A stretch of DNA of 64,000 bases from Vescimonas fastidiosa (GCF_018326305.1 NZ_AP023416.1:62001-126000); one strand, 5' to 3'; counted from the first letter of the stretch, positions 29,510 to 39,560 are shown. The notes: generated by a model not told the origin, from the letters alone. Numbers and translations are program-made.

Positions 29510-30751
29510 ATGGAAAAGAAAACTGTGCTGAAAAACTATGGATTTTTGGCCGTGATGCTGCTGGCCATGCTCACCGGCTGCCTGTTCGGCCAGCTGCTGC
29601 CCAAGGCGGCTGAAGCCGTGAAGCCCCTGGGGACGGTGTTCATCAACATGATGTTCTGCGTGGTGGTGCCGCTGGTGTTCGTGTCCATCGCCGGAGCCGT
29701 GGCCAACATGGGGAGCCTGCGCCGGGCGGGGAAGATCATGGGCGTCACGGTGGCGGTGTTCGTGGTCACGGGGACCATCGCGGCGGTGCTTATGTTCGTG
29801 CTGATGAAGCTGGTGCCGCCGGTGCTGACGCCCTGGCAGGAGATCCCGGCGGGAGAAATAGGGGCCCACGCCTCCACCTCGGAGATGCTGGTGAATTTCT
29901 TCACCGTGGAGGATTTCGCGGGCCTGCTGAGCCGCAAGGCCATGCTGCCGCTGATCGTGTTCTCGGTGCTTTTCGGCTTTGCCGCCAACATGGCAGGCGG
30001 GGCGGAGACAGCGGTGGCCAAGTGGCTAAGCGGCATGACGGAGGTCATGCTGAAATTCGTAAAAATCATCACCTACTATGCGCCGGTGGCCTTTTTCGCC
30101 ATCTTCGCAAACCTTGTAGCCACCTACGGCCCTCAGATCGCCGGGGCCTATGGCCGGGCGCTGGCGGTGTATTATCCCCTGTGCCTGGTGTATGTGTTCA
30201 CGGCGTTCCCGCTGTTTTCCCGGTTCGGCGGCGGACGCCGGGGGCCGGGGGTGATGCTGCGCAACATCGGCCGGCCCGCCCTGGTGTCCCTGGGCACCTG
30301 CTCCTCGGTGGCCACCATCCCCTCCAACCTGGAGGCGGCGGAGCGCAGCGGCATCAGCCGGGATGTGGCGGAAATGGTCATCCCCCTGGGCGCCACCATG
30401 CACATGGACGGCTCCTGCTTTAGCTGCGTGCTGAAGGTGGCCTTCGTATGGGGGGTGTTCGGTCAGGAGCTGCGCTGGAGCAGTCTGCCGGCTGTGGTAA
30501 CGGTAGCGGTGCTGTCGTCGGTGGGCATGAGCGGCGTACCCGGCGGCGGCTACATAGGCGAGTACATTATATGCTCCCTGTTTTTCCCCACGCAGATGGA
30601 GCTGGCCTTCCCCATCCTGGTGGCCATCGGCAACCTGGTTGACCCACCGGCCACCATGATAAACGCCTCCGGGGACTATGTGATCTCGTTCATCGTTTCC
30701 CGTTTCGCAGACGGGAAAAACTGGCTGGAAAAGGCCCTGGCCAAGGAGTAA
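29510..30751 (+). CDS. Dicarboxylate/amino acid:cation symporter (DAACS)
   Basis: 413 residues from the ATG at 29510 after GGAAAGGAGAG; a longer frame begins inside the tRNA promoter region and is rejected. About eight membrane helices plus two re-entrant loops. Loop HP1 contains LGTCSSVATIPSN (the Ser-rich motif), TM7 has GATMHMDGSCF (cf. NMDGT), and HP2 has SSVGMSGVPGGG. TM8 has NLVDPPATMINASGD, cf. DRxxT/NxxGD. Family of GltP, DctA and SstT; imports glutamate, serine or C4-dicarboxylates with Na+ or H+. The Pro-Pro in the substrate-contact region of TM8 leaves specificity open. Confidence 0.9.
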   Translation: MEKKTVLKNYGFLAVMLLAMLTGCLFGQLLPKAAEAVKPLGTVFINMMFCVVVPLVFVSIAGAVANMGSLRRAGKIMGVTVAVFVVTGTIAAVLMFVLMKLVPPVLTPWQEIPAGEIGAHASTSEMLVNFFTVEDFAGLLSRKAMLPLIVFSVLFGFAANMAGGAETAVAKWLSGMTEVMLKFVKIITYYAPVAFFAIFANLVATYGPQIAGAYGRALAVYYPLCLVYVFTAFPLFSRFGGGRRGPGVMLRNIGRPALVSLGTCSSVATIPSNLEAAERSGISRDVAEMVIPLGATMHMDGSCFSCVLKVAFVWGVFGQELRWSSLPAVVTVAVLSSVGMSGVPGGGYIGEYIICSLFFPTQMELAFPILVAIGNLVDPPATMINASGDYVISFIVSRFADGKNWLEKALAKE

Positions 30752-30772
30752 GAAAATTTTCCCGACAGACCG

Positions 30773-30815
30773 AAGCAAGGCGGCACACCTGCGTGCGCCG
30801 CCTTGCTTTATACTT
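30773..30815. terminator. Bidirectional terminator between symporter and groEL
   Basis: AAGCAAGGCGGC/GCCGCCTTGCTT (30773-30784 with 30797-30808), 12-nt loop, then TATACTTT on the plus strand. Located between convergent genes. Confidence 0.8.
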
Positions 30816-30837
30816 TGGTAATTGACTTTTCGGGGGA

Positions 30838-32484
<1,647 letters not shown>

Positions 32485-32516
32485 CTATATTGCAGATAAT
32501 GATTTTACAAAAGAAT

Positions 32517-32622
32517 GTCACTGCGAGGGAGCGAAGCGACCGTGGGAATCCGTAACACCCTTTGCATAAGGCCGGGGAGAACGGATTGCCACGACCAGTC
32601 TGCGGACTGGTCTCGCAATGAC
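32517..32622. repeat. Inverted pair of GTCATTGCGA elements inside groESL
   Basis: Two copies of the 42-nt palindromic element face each other: 32517-32553 on the plus strand (GTCACTGCGAGG...AATCCGT) and 32581-32622 on the minus strand, which has a perfect GACCAGTC/GACTGGTC hairpin. Together they can fold as a larger hairpin in the groES-groEL mRNA. Confidence 0.9.
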
Positions 32623-32636
32623 AGCGCAGAAGTTTT

Positions 32637-32921
32637 TTATTCAACAATCGCCAGAATGTCGCCCTGCTTCACAATGATGTACTCCACATCCTCCAGGGTG
32701 ATCTTGGTGCCGGCATATTTATCGGTAATGACCTTGTCACCGGGCTTCACGGTCATGGTCACGGGGTTGCCGTCCACCATACCGCCGGGGCCCACGGCGA
32801 TAACCTCCGCCACAGAGGGCTTCTCCTTGGCAGAGCCGGTGAGGATGATGCCGCCCTTGGTGGTCTCCTCCGCCTCGGTCATTTTCAAAACCACGCGGTC
32901 AGAAAGCGGTGTCAGTTTCAT
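32637..32921 (-). CDS. groES: 10-kDa co-chaperonin GroES
   Basis: 94 residues from the ATG at 32921, which follows AAGGAGG; the frame extends to 32972 but that would enter CIRCE. MKLTPLSDRVVLKM opening, the mobile loop around KGGIILTGSAKEKP, and the end YIIVKQGDILAIVE are standard. Caps GroEL. First gene of the operon. Confidence 0.97.
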   Translation of the reverse strand: MKLTPLSDRVVLKMTEAEETTKGGIILTGSAKEKPSVAEVIAVGPGGMVDGNPVTMTVKPGDKVITDKYAGTKITLEDVEYIIVKQGDILAIVE

Positions 32922-32960
32922 GGTTGTTTTCCTCCTTATATCCTTTTTATTAAACAAATT

Positions 32961-32997
32961 CAGCGTTAGCACTCAAAACGCAGGAGTGCTAACGCTG
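32961..32997 (-). promoter_or_regulatory. CIRCE operator of groESL, extended
   Basis: TTAGCACTC-N9-GAGTGCTAA perfect at 32966-32992. The arms continue to 14 bp each, CAGCGTTAGCACTC with its exact complement (32961-32974 and 32984-32997). Confidence 0.98.
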
Positions 32998-33028
32998 ATT
33001 ATAATACCACATCTCTATCGATTTTCAA
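32998..33028 (-). promoter_or_regulatory. Sigma-A promoter of groESL
   Basis: Minus strand TTGAAA (33023-33028), then TATTAT (33001-33006, 16-nt spacer) or TATAAT (32998-33003, 19-nt). CIRCE begins at the -10 box. Confidence 0.8.
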
Positions 33029-33061
33029 GGGGTATTTTGGAAAATTACAAAAAATTCACAT

Positions 33062-34009
33062 TTACTCCCCAGTGGGCGCGGTCTCCCGGGCAGTGGCGTT
33101 GCAGGAGCAGCCGTCGGGGCCGAAGAAGTTCAGCTTCTGATCTGCCAGGCGGATGTGGACATGATCGGTGGTGATGCACTCGCCGTCCAGGCAGGTGACA
33201 ATGTCCTTTTTCTCCGAGTCGATGACGATGTCCTTGGCGGTGGAGCAGTGCGCCAGATGAGGGAAGCGGTGGTACTCGCCCTTGGAGTAGGGGCCCACAA
33301 ATTTCAGGAAAGTGCTGCGGCTCACCTTGTCCACCACCAGGGTGTTCAGTACGCCGTCGTCCATCCGGGCCTCCGCCACGGGCATGAAGCCGCCGCCGTA
33401 ATAGCGTCCGTTGCACACGGCCACCACGGCGTAGTCCTTCTCCACGGAAACACCGTCCAGTGTCACGGTCCAGTGGGTGCCGATACCCTTAAAGAGGAAG
33501 TTCACCGCCAGAGACACGATGTAGCTGCTCTTGCCGTCCAGAATGGGGCTTTCGCTGAACTTGTGGACATCCTTGGCCACCCTTGCGTCAATGCCGGAGC
33601 AGGCAATGGTCAGGGCGATCCGGTCATTGGCCTGGATGGCATCTATGGGAAACTGCGGCCCGTCCCACAGATTTTCCGCGTCCCGGAATTTCTCCATATC
33701 GCTGCCGAAGTTCTTGAGGAAGTCGTTGCCGGTGCCAATGGGGATGACGCTCATAGCGGCGTTATCGTAGCCGATGATGCCGTTGGCCACCTCGTTTACG
33801 GTGCCGTCGCCGCCGCAGGCGTAAAAGCGCAGCTCCTCGCCGGTCTGGCAGAGCTTTTTGGCCAGCTCCGTTGCGTGGCCCTGACGCTTGGTGAGAATGC
33901 ACTGCACATCCAGGTCGTGCCGGGTGCGCAGGGAATCCGCCATGTCATAAATGCGCTGGCGGCTGTCGGACTTCCCCGCCGTAGGATTGATAATAAAAAT
34001 ATGTTTCAT
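33062..34009 (-). CDS. Diacylglycerol/lipid kinase (DagK/YegS family)
   Basis: 315 residues from the ATG at 34009, which follows GGAGGG. The kinase core motifs are present: FIINPTAGKSD, ACGGDGTVNEVANGI and IPIGTGNDFLKN. The C-terminal beta domain has the usual NGRYYGGGF and a substrate-side CLDGE. It likely phosphorylates diacylglycerol or a related lipid to return it to phospholipid synthesis, as DgkB does in Gram-positives. The last 14 residues with CSCNATARE are atypical. Stands alone between groESL and a repeat block. Confidence 0.88.
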   Translation of the reverse strand: MKHIFIINPTAGKSDSRQRIYDMADSLRTRHDLDVQCILTKRQGHATELAKKLCQTGEELRFYACGGDGTVNEVANGIIGYDNAAMSVIPIGTGNDFLKNFGSDMEKFRDAENLWDGPQFPIDAIQANDRIALTIACSGIDARVAKDVHKFSESPILDGKSSYIVSLAVNFLFKGIGTHWTVTLDGVSVEKDYAVVAVCNGRYYGGGFMPVAEARMDDGVLNTLVVDKVSRSTFLKFVGPYSKGEYHRFPHLAHCSTAKDIVIDSEKKDIVTCLDGECITTDHVHIRLADQKLNFFGPDGCSCNATARETAPTGE

Positions 34010-34129
34010 AAGACCCTCCGCTATGGAAAAGAATAAAAACACATGCGTTCATTATAGCAGGCACAAAGCAGAATTTGTGTACAAACTGAAAACAAATGCC
34101 CCGCACGCTGTTCGCAAAACTTCCGGCTC

Positions 34130-34720
34130 CTCCGTAGGGGCCGATGCCTACATCGGCCCGCTCCCGGGCTTGCACAAATTTCCTTGTCATTCGTAGGGGC
34201 GGACGCCTCTGTCCGCCCGCCGATGCTGTACCGCACCTCTTGTAAAAGGTGTCATTGCGAGACCAGTGCGCACACTGGCTGTGGCAATCCGTAACTCCCG
34301 TCCTTATAGGCCCCCTTGCCTAAAGGGGGCTGACACGGCGAAGCCGTGACTGGGGGATTCTTTCCCCGTACCCACGGCAGGGCACACGGGCCCTGCCCTA
34401 CAAAAATATTGCACACCCACATCGGGCGGACAGGGTCGTCCGCCCCTACAAGCCGTTCCGTAGGGGCGACCCTCGCGGTCGCCCGCGGGAGGGGAAATCG
34501 GCGAAGCGCCGCCAGTGGCGGATGAAGCGAGCCGGTTTCGAGGAAGTGCCCCGATTGGCGGGCACAACAGTGCCCGTCAGTCGGTTGGCACGACGGTGGG
34601 CAAGAAAGCCCCTCCCCTACGCACCGCAAGATACGCTTCCGTAGGGGCCGATGCCCACATCGGCCCGCCGTACCGCGCCCCTTGCAAAAGCAGTGTTATT
34701 GCGAGGGCGCTCCGCGCCCC
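34130..34720 (+). repeat. Composite repeat block with 114-nt element (copy 2)
   Basis: Gene-free 590 nt. In order: GTAGGGGCCGATGCC...GGCCCG units; the 42-nt element at 34251-34292; the CCCC/GGGG repeat at 34311-34360; GGGCGGACAGGGTCGTCCGCCCC; the 114-nt element at 34491-34604; another GTAGGGGCC unit; and a truncated GTTATTGCGAGG copy near 34695. Same module order as parts of 38640-39560. Confidence 0.85.
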
Positions 34721-34727
34721 TCAAAAG

Positions 34728-35843
34728 TCACACATTCCCGTACATAAACAGATCGCATTTGAGCATCCCGTTATAGAGCTTGCGCTTCTTGTCCGCCGGG
34801 CGGCCAAAGGTGCGCTCGAACTCCGTGTGGCTGCTGAGCACCAGGGTCCGCCAGCCCTGGGGCAGACGCCTCCAAACCCGGCCCAGCTCCCGGTACAGCT
34901 CCTCCGCCTCCGCCCGGTCCATGAGCCGCTCTCCGTAGGGAGGATTGGTCACCAGCTGACCGTATTGGCTGTCCCGGCGGAAGTCCTTCATATCCGCCAC
35001 CTCGAAGCGGACGCAGTCCTCCACCCCGGCCTTCACGGCATTGCTCCGGGCAATTTCGATGGCCCGGGGGTCGATGTCCCCGCCCCAAATGTCGTATACG
35101 CCGCTGAATTCCTTATCCATGGCCTCCTCCGCCGCATCGAGCCAGGCCCTTTGGGGCAGGAAGCCCCACCTTTGGGCGTCAAAGCTGCGGTCCAGGCCCG
35201 GGGCCCGGTTCTTGGCGATGAGGGCCGCCTCAATGGGAATGGTCCCGCTGCCACAGAAGGGGTCGCAGAAGGGGTCCCGCCCCCGATAACGGGACAGCAG
35301 CACCATGGCCGCCGCCAGGGTCTCCCGCAGGGGTGCCTCCACTCCCACGGCCCGGTAGCCCCGCTTGTAAAGCCCTTCGCCGGAGCCGTCCAGCCCGATG
35401 ACCACCTGATCCTTGAAAATGGAGAACCGCACCTGGTACTTTACTCCCGTCTCCGGGAACTGCTCCAGGCCGTACCGGCTCTTCAGCCGCTCCACCATGG
35501 CCTTTTTCACGATGGACTGGCAGGCCGGAGCGGAATGGAGCTGACTGGTGATGGAGTAGCCCTTCACCGGGAAGGCCCCGTCCCGGGGGATATAGTCCTC
35601 CCAGGCAATGGCCTTCACCCCCTGAAAAAGCTCCTCAAAGCTCCGAGCCGGGAATTCCCCCAGCACCAGCAGCACTCTCGCGCCGCAGCGGAGGTTTATG
35701 TTGAGCCTTGCGCAGTCGTCCGGTGTCCCGTCGCAGAAAATACGCCCGTTCTCCACCCGGACATTTTTAAGGCCCAGCCGTTTTACCTCGTCACCCACCA
35801 ATTTTTCCAGCCCCAGCAGGCAGGGGATCATATAAGTTGCCAT
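34728..35843 (-). CDS. THUMP-domain class I RNA methyltransferase (RlmL N-terminal-like)
   Basis: 371 residues from the ATG at 35843 after GAGGAG; the longer frame upstream lacks an SD. N-terminal ferredoxin-like/THUMP domain (about 1-160), then a Rossmann methyltransferase with FCDPFCGSGTIPIEAA (motif I), GGDIDPRAI and the catalytic NPPYGER. Family COG0116 (YpsC/RlmK-L), which puts m2G on 23S rRNA or related N2-guanine sites using SAM. Bacillus YpsC is the closest known type. Precise target not readable. Confidence 0.88.
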   Translation of the reverse strand: MATYMIPCLLGLEKLVGDEVKRLGLKNVRVENGRIFCDGTPDDCARLNINLRCGARVLLVLGEFPARSFEELFQGVKAIAWEDYIPRDGAFPVKGYSITSQLHSAPACQSIVKKAMVERLKSRYGLEQFPETGVKYQVRFSIFKDQVVIGLDGSGEGLYKRGYRAVGVEAPLRETLAAAMVLLSRYRGRDPFCDPFCGSGTIPIEAALIAKNRAPGLDRSFDAQRWGFLPQRAWLDAAEEAMDKEFSGVYDIWGGDIDPRAIEIARSNAVKAGVEDCVRFEVADMKDFRRDSQYGQLVTNPPYGERLMDRAEAEELYRELGRVWRRLPQGWRTLVLSSHTEFERTFGRPADKKRKLYNGMLKCDLFMYGNV

Positions 35844-35974
35844 ACAAGCTCTCCTCGAGATCGGTTTCATTCTCTCCTCAGTATAGAATAGAAATCCTAA
35901 AAGTGCAAGAAAAACAGTGGTTTTCCTCTCTGTTATCCTGTATAATAGAGGCAAGTAAACCCTGCGGCCCAAAT

Positions 35975-36151
35975 GCCTCGCAGAGTTTGCGCCCGCAGGC
36001 GCAAAAAATTGGGATCATTTTTCACCGCGACATGCGCGTGGGGAAAAATACTTCTCAGGCTGCCAGTGTGGAATTTTGAGCCAAGGGCTCAAAATTATGC
36101 GCGCAGCAGACTGCAAGCCTTTTGTCGGAAAATTCCGAAGGAATTTTCGAC
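35975..36151 (+). repeat. Structured 180-nt repeat element, copy B
   Basis: 177 nt from GCCTCGCAGAG to the closing hairpin. H1 TTTGCGCC/GGCGCAAA, core CACCGCGACATGCGCGTGGG, CTCAGGCTGCCAGTGTGG, H2 TTTTGAGCC/GGCTCAAAA, GCGCGCAGCAGACTGCAA, H3 GTCGGAAAATTCC/GGAATTTTCGAC. Compared with copy A all three stems differ at matching positions on both arms. It lies between divergent genes, upstream of the XRE-NfeD gene. Confidence 0.85.
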
Positions 36152-36262
36152 AGCGAGGTGTGCAAATTCAAGTTGCGCAAAAAAATCTTGTAAGAAACCC
36201 CAGGTTGATAGACAAGCCCCCGCTTTTTTGCTACCATAGAACCACACAGAGGGAGGAAAGAT

Positions 36263-37057
36263 ATGGCTTTTGGAGAACAACTGCAGCTCTTGCGCCGCCG
36301 GTCCGGCCTGACCCAGGAGCAGTTTGCCGAGGAGCTTCGGGTCTCGCGCCAGGCGGTGAGCAAGTGGGAAAGCGGCAAGGGCTATCCCGAGGTGGAGAAG
36401 CTGCTCTACATCTGTCAGCGCTACGATGTAACCCTGAACGACCTGTTTGAGCAGGGGGATAACGAGCCCATTTCCCGGGAAATTTCTCCCGCCGTCCCGC
36501 TGAAGGCGTCGGTGGCCGCCTTTGTGAGCAATCTGTCCCCCCGGAACAAGTGGCTAAGCGCCGGCATCCTGCTGGGCGTGGCGCTGCTGGCCGGCTTTAT
36601 GGGCCTGTGTCTGAAAGGAGGAAAAGCGGAAATGGAAATGATCGTTTGGATCGCCGCCATGGTGGTCTTTGGCGTGGTGGAGGCCGTTACGGTGGGGCTG
36701 GTGTCTATCTGGTTCGTGCTGGGCAGTGCAGCGGGGCTCATCGCCGCCATCTGCGAGGCACCCATATGGCTGCAGGTGCTGCTGTTTTTCATCGTGTCCA
36801 TTGCAGCGCTCATAGCCACCCGTCCCCTGGTGCGCAAAATGATGGACAAGAACATCGTCCCCACCAATGCCGATGCGGTGCTGGGCAAGGAGGCCCGGGT
36901 CACGGAAGCCATCGATAACACCGTTCCCTCCGGGGCGGTGTATGTAGACGGCAAAACCTGGTCCGCCCGCAGCGAATCCGGTGAAACGCTGCCGGAGGGT
37001 ACCCTGGTGCGCACCGTTCGTATGGAGGGCGTAAAGCTGTTCGTGGAGCGGCTATAA
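36263..37057 (+). CDS. XRE regulator fused to NfeD-like membrane protein
   Basis: 264 residues. The N-terminal helix-turn-helix (5-60, SGLTQEQFAEELRVSRQAVSKWESGKGYP) is a classic XRE domain. A first membrane segment lies at about 95-115, then NfeD-like segments (125-200) and a C-terminal OB fold (about 205-264, GKEARVTEAI...GAVYVDGKTW). NfeD proteins pair with SPFH proteins, and an SPFH gene follows 39 nt downstream. At the junction is AAAGGAGG (36614-36621) followed by in-frame ATGs at 36632 and 36638, so a free NfeD of about 141 residues may also be made. SD GGGAGGAAAG precedes the ATG at 36263. Confidence 0.85.
   Translation: MAFGEQLQLLRRRSGLTQEQFAEELRVSRQAVSKWESGKGYPEVEKLLYICQRYDVTLNDLFEQGDNEPISREISPAVPLKASVAAFVSNLSPRNKWLSAGILLGVALLAGFMGLCLKGGKAEMEMIVWIAAMVVFGVVEAVTVGLVSIWFVLGSAAGLIAAICEAPIWLQVLLFFIVSIAALIATRPLVRKMMDKNIVPTNADAVLGKEARVTEAIDNTVPSGAVYVDGKTWSARSESGETLPEGTLVRTVRMEGVKLFVERL
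36614..36634 (+). promoter_or_regulatory. Internal ribosome binding site within the XRE-NfeD gene
   Basis: AAAGGAGG at 36614-36621, 10 nt before an in-frame ATG at 36632 (Met124), exactly where the NfeD-like part begins. It could start a separate NfeD protein. Confidence 0.6.
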
Positions 37058-37096
37058 TAAACAACATTTTATATTATTGAACAGGGAGGAAAAAAC

Positions 37097-38014
37097 ATGT
37101 TCGGAGACATCAATATCGGAACCGTTGCTTTGGCGATCCTGGTGGTGCTGATTCTGATCCTTATCGTCAGCAATATTCAGATCGTCCAGCAGTCCAAGGC
37201 CTATGTGGTGGAGCGCCTGGGCGCATTCCACGCCGTGTGGGGCGTGGGCCTGCACCTGAAGGTGCCCTTCATTGAGCGCGTGGTGAAAAAGGTGAGCCTG
37301 AAGGAGCAGGTGGCGGATTTCGATCCCCAGCCCGTGATCACCAAGGACAATGTCACCATGCAGATCGACACCGTCATCTATTTCCAGATCACCGACCCCA
37401 AGCTCTACACCTATGGCGTGGAGTATCCCATGAGCGCCATTGAGAATCTCACCGCCACCACCCTGCGTAATATCATCGGTGAGCTGGAGCTGGACCAGAG
37501 CCTCACCAGCCGCGACACCATCAACGCCAAAATGCGCTCCATTCTGGACGAGGCCACGGACCCCTGGGGCATCAAGGTCAACCGGGTGGAGCTGAAGAAC
37601 ATCCTCCCGCCCCGGGAAATTCAGAACGCCATGGAAAAGCAGATGAAGGCCGAGCGTGAGCGCCGGGAATCCATTCTCCAGGCCGAGGGTGAGAAGGCCA
37701 GCAAGATCCTGGTGGCCGAGGGCGAGAAGCAGTCCGCCATTCTGAAGGCCGACGCCCAGAAGCAGGCCCGTATCATGCAGGCCGAGGGCGAGGCCACCGC
37801 CATTTTGAAGGTGAAGCAGGCCATGGCGGATTCTCTGAAGCTGCTGAACGAGGCCGCCCCCAACGACCAGGTCATCAAGCTCAAGGCCCTGGAGGCCCTG
37901 GAAAAGGTAGCCGACGGCAAGGCCACCAAGCTCATTATCCCCAGCGAAATTCAGGGTCTGGCGGGTCTCGCCGCCAGTGCCAAGGCCATCCTGGACGATA
38001 AGCCGGAGGCATAA
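37097..38014 (+). CDS. SPFH/Band 7 (stomatin-like) membrane protein
   Basis: 305 residues. One N-terminal membrane segment (about 8-26), then the Band 7 domain (30-200) with VERLGAFH and KVPFIERV, and a long Ala/Glu/Lys coiled coil (200-265) with the repeated QAEGEAT pattern. Related to QmcA and prokaryotic stomatins, which scaffold membrane microdomains and control proteases. SD GGGAGG before ATG. Partner of the upstream NfeD-like gene and probably cotranscribed with the two small genes that follow. Confidence 0.92.
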   Translation: MFGDINIGTVALAILVVLILILIVSNIQIVQQSKAYVVERLGAFHAVWGVGLHLKVPFIERVVKKVSLKEQVADFDPQPVITKDNVTMQIDTVIYFQITDPKLYTYGVEYPMSAIENLTATTLRNIIGELELDQSLTSRDTINAKMRSILDEATDPWGIKVNRVELKNILPPREIQNAMEKQMKAERERRESILQAEGEKASKILVAEGEKQSAILKADAQKQARIMQAEGEATAILKVKQAMADSLKLLNEAAPNDQVIKLKALEALEKVADGKATKLIIPSEIQGLAGLAASAKAILDDKPEA

Positions 38015-38019
38015 AGCAT

Positions 38020-38226
38020 ATGGCCAAGAAGGAAAATGACCGCTTCATAAAGGTGCTGGAGGAAAGCGGGATCATCACCAGCTCGGAGGTTTGGGTGGAC
38101 ACCCAGACGGGCGTGCAGTACCTCTATCACGCCTGCGGCAGCTCCGGTGGGCTGACAGTCCTGGTGGACGCCGAGGGCAAGCCCCTGCTGCACCGCCGCA
38201 CCCCGGATGCCCCGGAGTATAAATAA
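38020..38226 (+). CDS. Small DUF6440-type protein
   Basis: 68 residues. VDTQTGVQYLYHACGSSGGLTVLVDAEGKPLL matches the DUF6440 pattern (a two-stranded cofactor-less fold with TGVxYL and GGLTxLxD). Cytoplasmic, function unknown. Begins 5 nt after the SPFH gene and precedes the YbjQ-like gene by 15 nt, so it belongs to the same operon. Confidence 0.75.
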   Translation: MAKKENDRFIKVLEESGIITSSEVWVDTQTGVQYLYHACGSSGGLTVLVDAEGKPLLHRRTPDAPEYK

Positions 38227-38241
38227 TAGGGAGGAAAACAC

Positions 38242-38562
38242 ATGATCGTAACCACTACCCCCTCTGTGGAGGGCCGCCGTATCACGGAATATAAGGGCGT
38301 TGTTTTCGGTGAGGTCATTGCCGGTGTGAACTTCGTCAAGGACTTTGTGGCCGGGCTCAGCAACTTCTTCGGCGGCCGCTCCGGCACCTACGAGGAGGAG
38401 CTCATCAACGCCCGCCAGCAGGCCCTGGACGAAATGGAGCAGCGGGCGGCCCAGCTGGGCGCCGATGCCGTGGTGGGTGTGGACATTGACTATGAGGTCC
38501 TGGGCGCCGATAACGGCATGCTGATGGTCACCGCCAGCGGTACGGCCGTGCGTCTGGACTGA
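38242..38562 (+). CDS. YbjQ/UPF0145 family protein
   Basis: 106 residues, the usual size. [20 protein letters not shown] opening, [10 protein letters not shown] in the middle and ALGADAVVG-like [17 protein letters not shown] are diagnostic of the YbjQ family, pentameric proteins once called heavy-metal-binding. Function unknown. SD GGGAGG. Last gene before a strong terminator. Confidence 0.9.
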   Translation: MIVTTTPSVEGRRITEYKGVVFGEVIAGVNFVKDFVAGLSNFFGGRSGTYEEELINARQQALDEMEQRAAQLGADAVVGVDIDYEVLGADNGMLMVTASGTAVRLD

Positions 38563-38591
38563 TCCGCCCATATAAACCGCATCAAATTATG

Positions 38592-38627
38592 CGCACAGGC
38601 GGGGCTTTGCCCCGCCTGTGCGATTTT
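38592..38627 (+). terminator. Terminator of the NfeD-SPFH operon
   Basis: 14-bp stem CGCACAGGCGGGGC/GCCCCGCCTGTGCG with loop TTT, followed by ATTTTT. Confidence 0.95.
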
Positions 38628-38639
38628 TCGCCGCCAAGC

Positions 38640-39560
38640 GCCGTGATCCTTGTGCAATGTCATTGCGAAGCCAGTGCGCACACTGGCTGTGGCAATCCGT
38701 CCCCGTCCCTTCGGCCCCTTTGCCTAAAGGGGGCTGGCACGGCGAAGCCGTGACTGGGGGATTCTTCTCTGCGCCGCACCTCTTGTTACGCTCCGTAGGG
38801 GCCGATGCCTACATCGGCCCGAACCACCGCATTTCTTGCAAAAAACTGTCATTGCGAAGCCAGTGCGCACACTGGCTGTGGCAATCCGTCCCCGTCCCCT
38901 CGGCCCCCTTGCCTAAAGGGGGCTGGCACGGCGAAGTCGTGACTGGGGGATTCCTCACCGCACCGCACCTCTTGTAACCCTCCGTAGGGGCGGGGTTCTA
39001 CCCCGCCCGCTCTTCCGCGCCCCTTGTAACGGACGTGGGGCGATGTGGGCATCGCCCCCTACGAAATCCTATCGGTAGCCCCTCCGTAGGGGCGACCCTT
39101 GCGGTCGCCCGCGGGAGGGGAAATCGGCGAAGCGCCGCCAGTGGCGGATGAAGCGAGCCGGTTTCGAGGAAGTGCCCCGATTGGCGGGCACGACAGTGCC
39201 CGTCAGTCGGCTGGCACGGCGGTGGGCAAGAGAGCCCCTCCCCTACGCACCCCGAGATACGCTTCCGTAGGGGCCGATGACCCTGTTGCGGTGCCCAAAA
39301 TTTTTGCGCTGCCTTACGGCGGACGCTTAAAATTTTGACCGCGGCCACTCGCTCACTTCGCTTCCTCTGCCACCGGCAGCGCTCAGTTCGCTCCCTACAT
39401 CGGCCCGAATCAAGTTTTCCTGCACTCCCCGGCAGGGCACGCGGGCCCTGCCCTACAAAAATGCCCTGTAGGGCGGCACCCATGTGTGCCGCCGCACACT
39501 GCACCTCCGTAAAACGCAATGTCATTGCGAGGGGGCACAGCACCCGTGGCAATCCGTCCC
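38640..39560. repeat. Longest composite repeat array (920 nt)
   Basis: No gene. Modules in order: 42-nt element (38659-38700), CCCC/GGGG repeat (38713-38764), GTAGGGGCC unit, 42-nt element (38848-38889, identical inner hairpin CCAGTG/CACTGG), CCCC/GGGG repeat (38903-38953), GTAGGGGC units, 114-nt element copy 3 (39117-39230), long element inverted (39281-39395), GGGCCCTGCCC units, 42-nt element (39521-39557). The first two modules form a direct tandem duplication of about 190 nt. Small frames here are repeat translations. Confidence 0.9.

Noticed and set aside
34515-34720. Start of a long plus-strand gene across the repeats into the methyltransferase region
   Set aside because: It translates the repeat modules and then runs antisense to the methyltransferase gene; no SD or domain.
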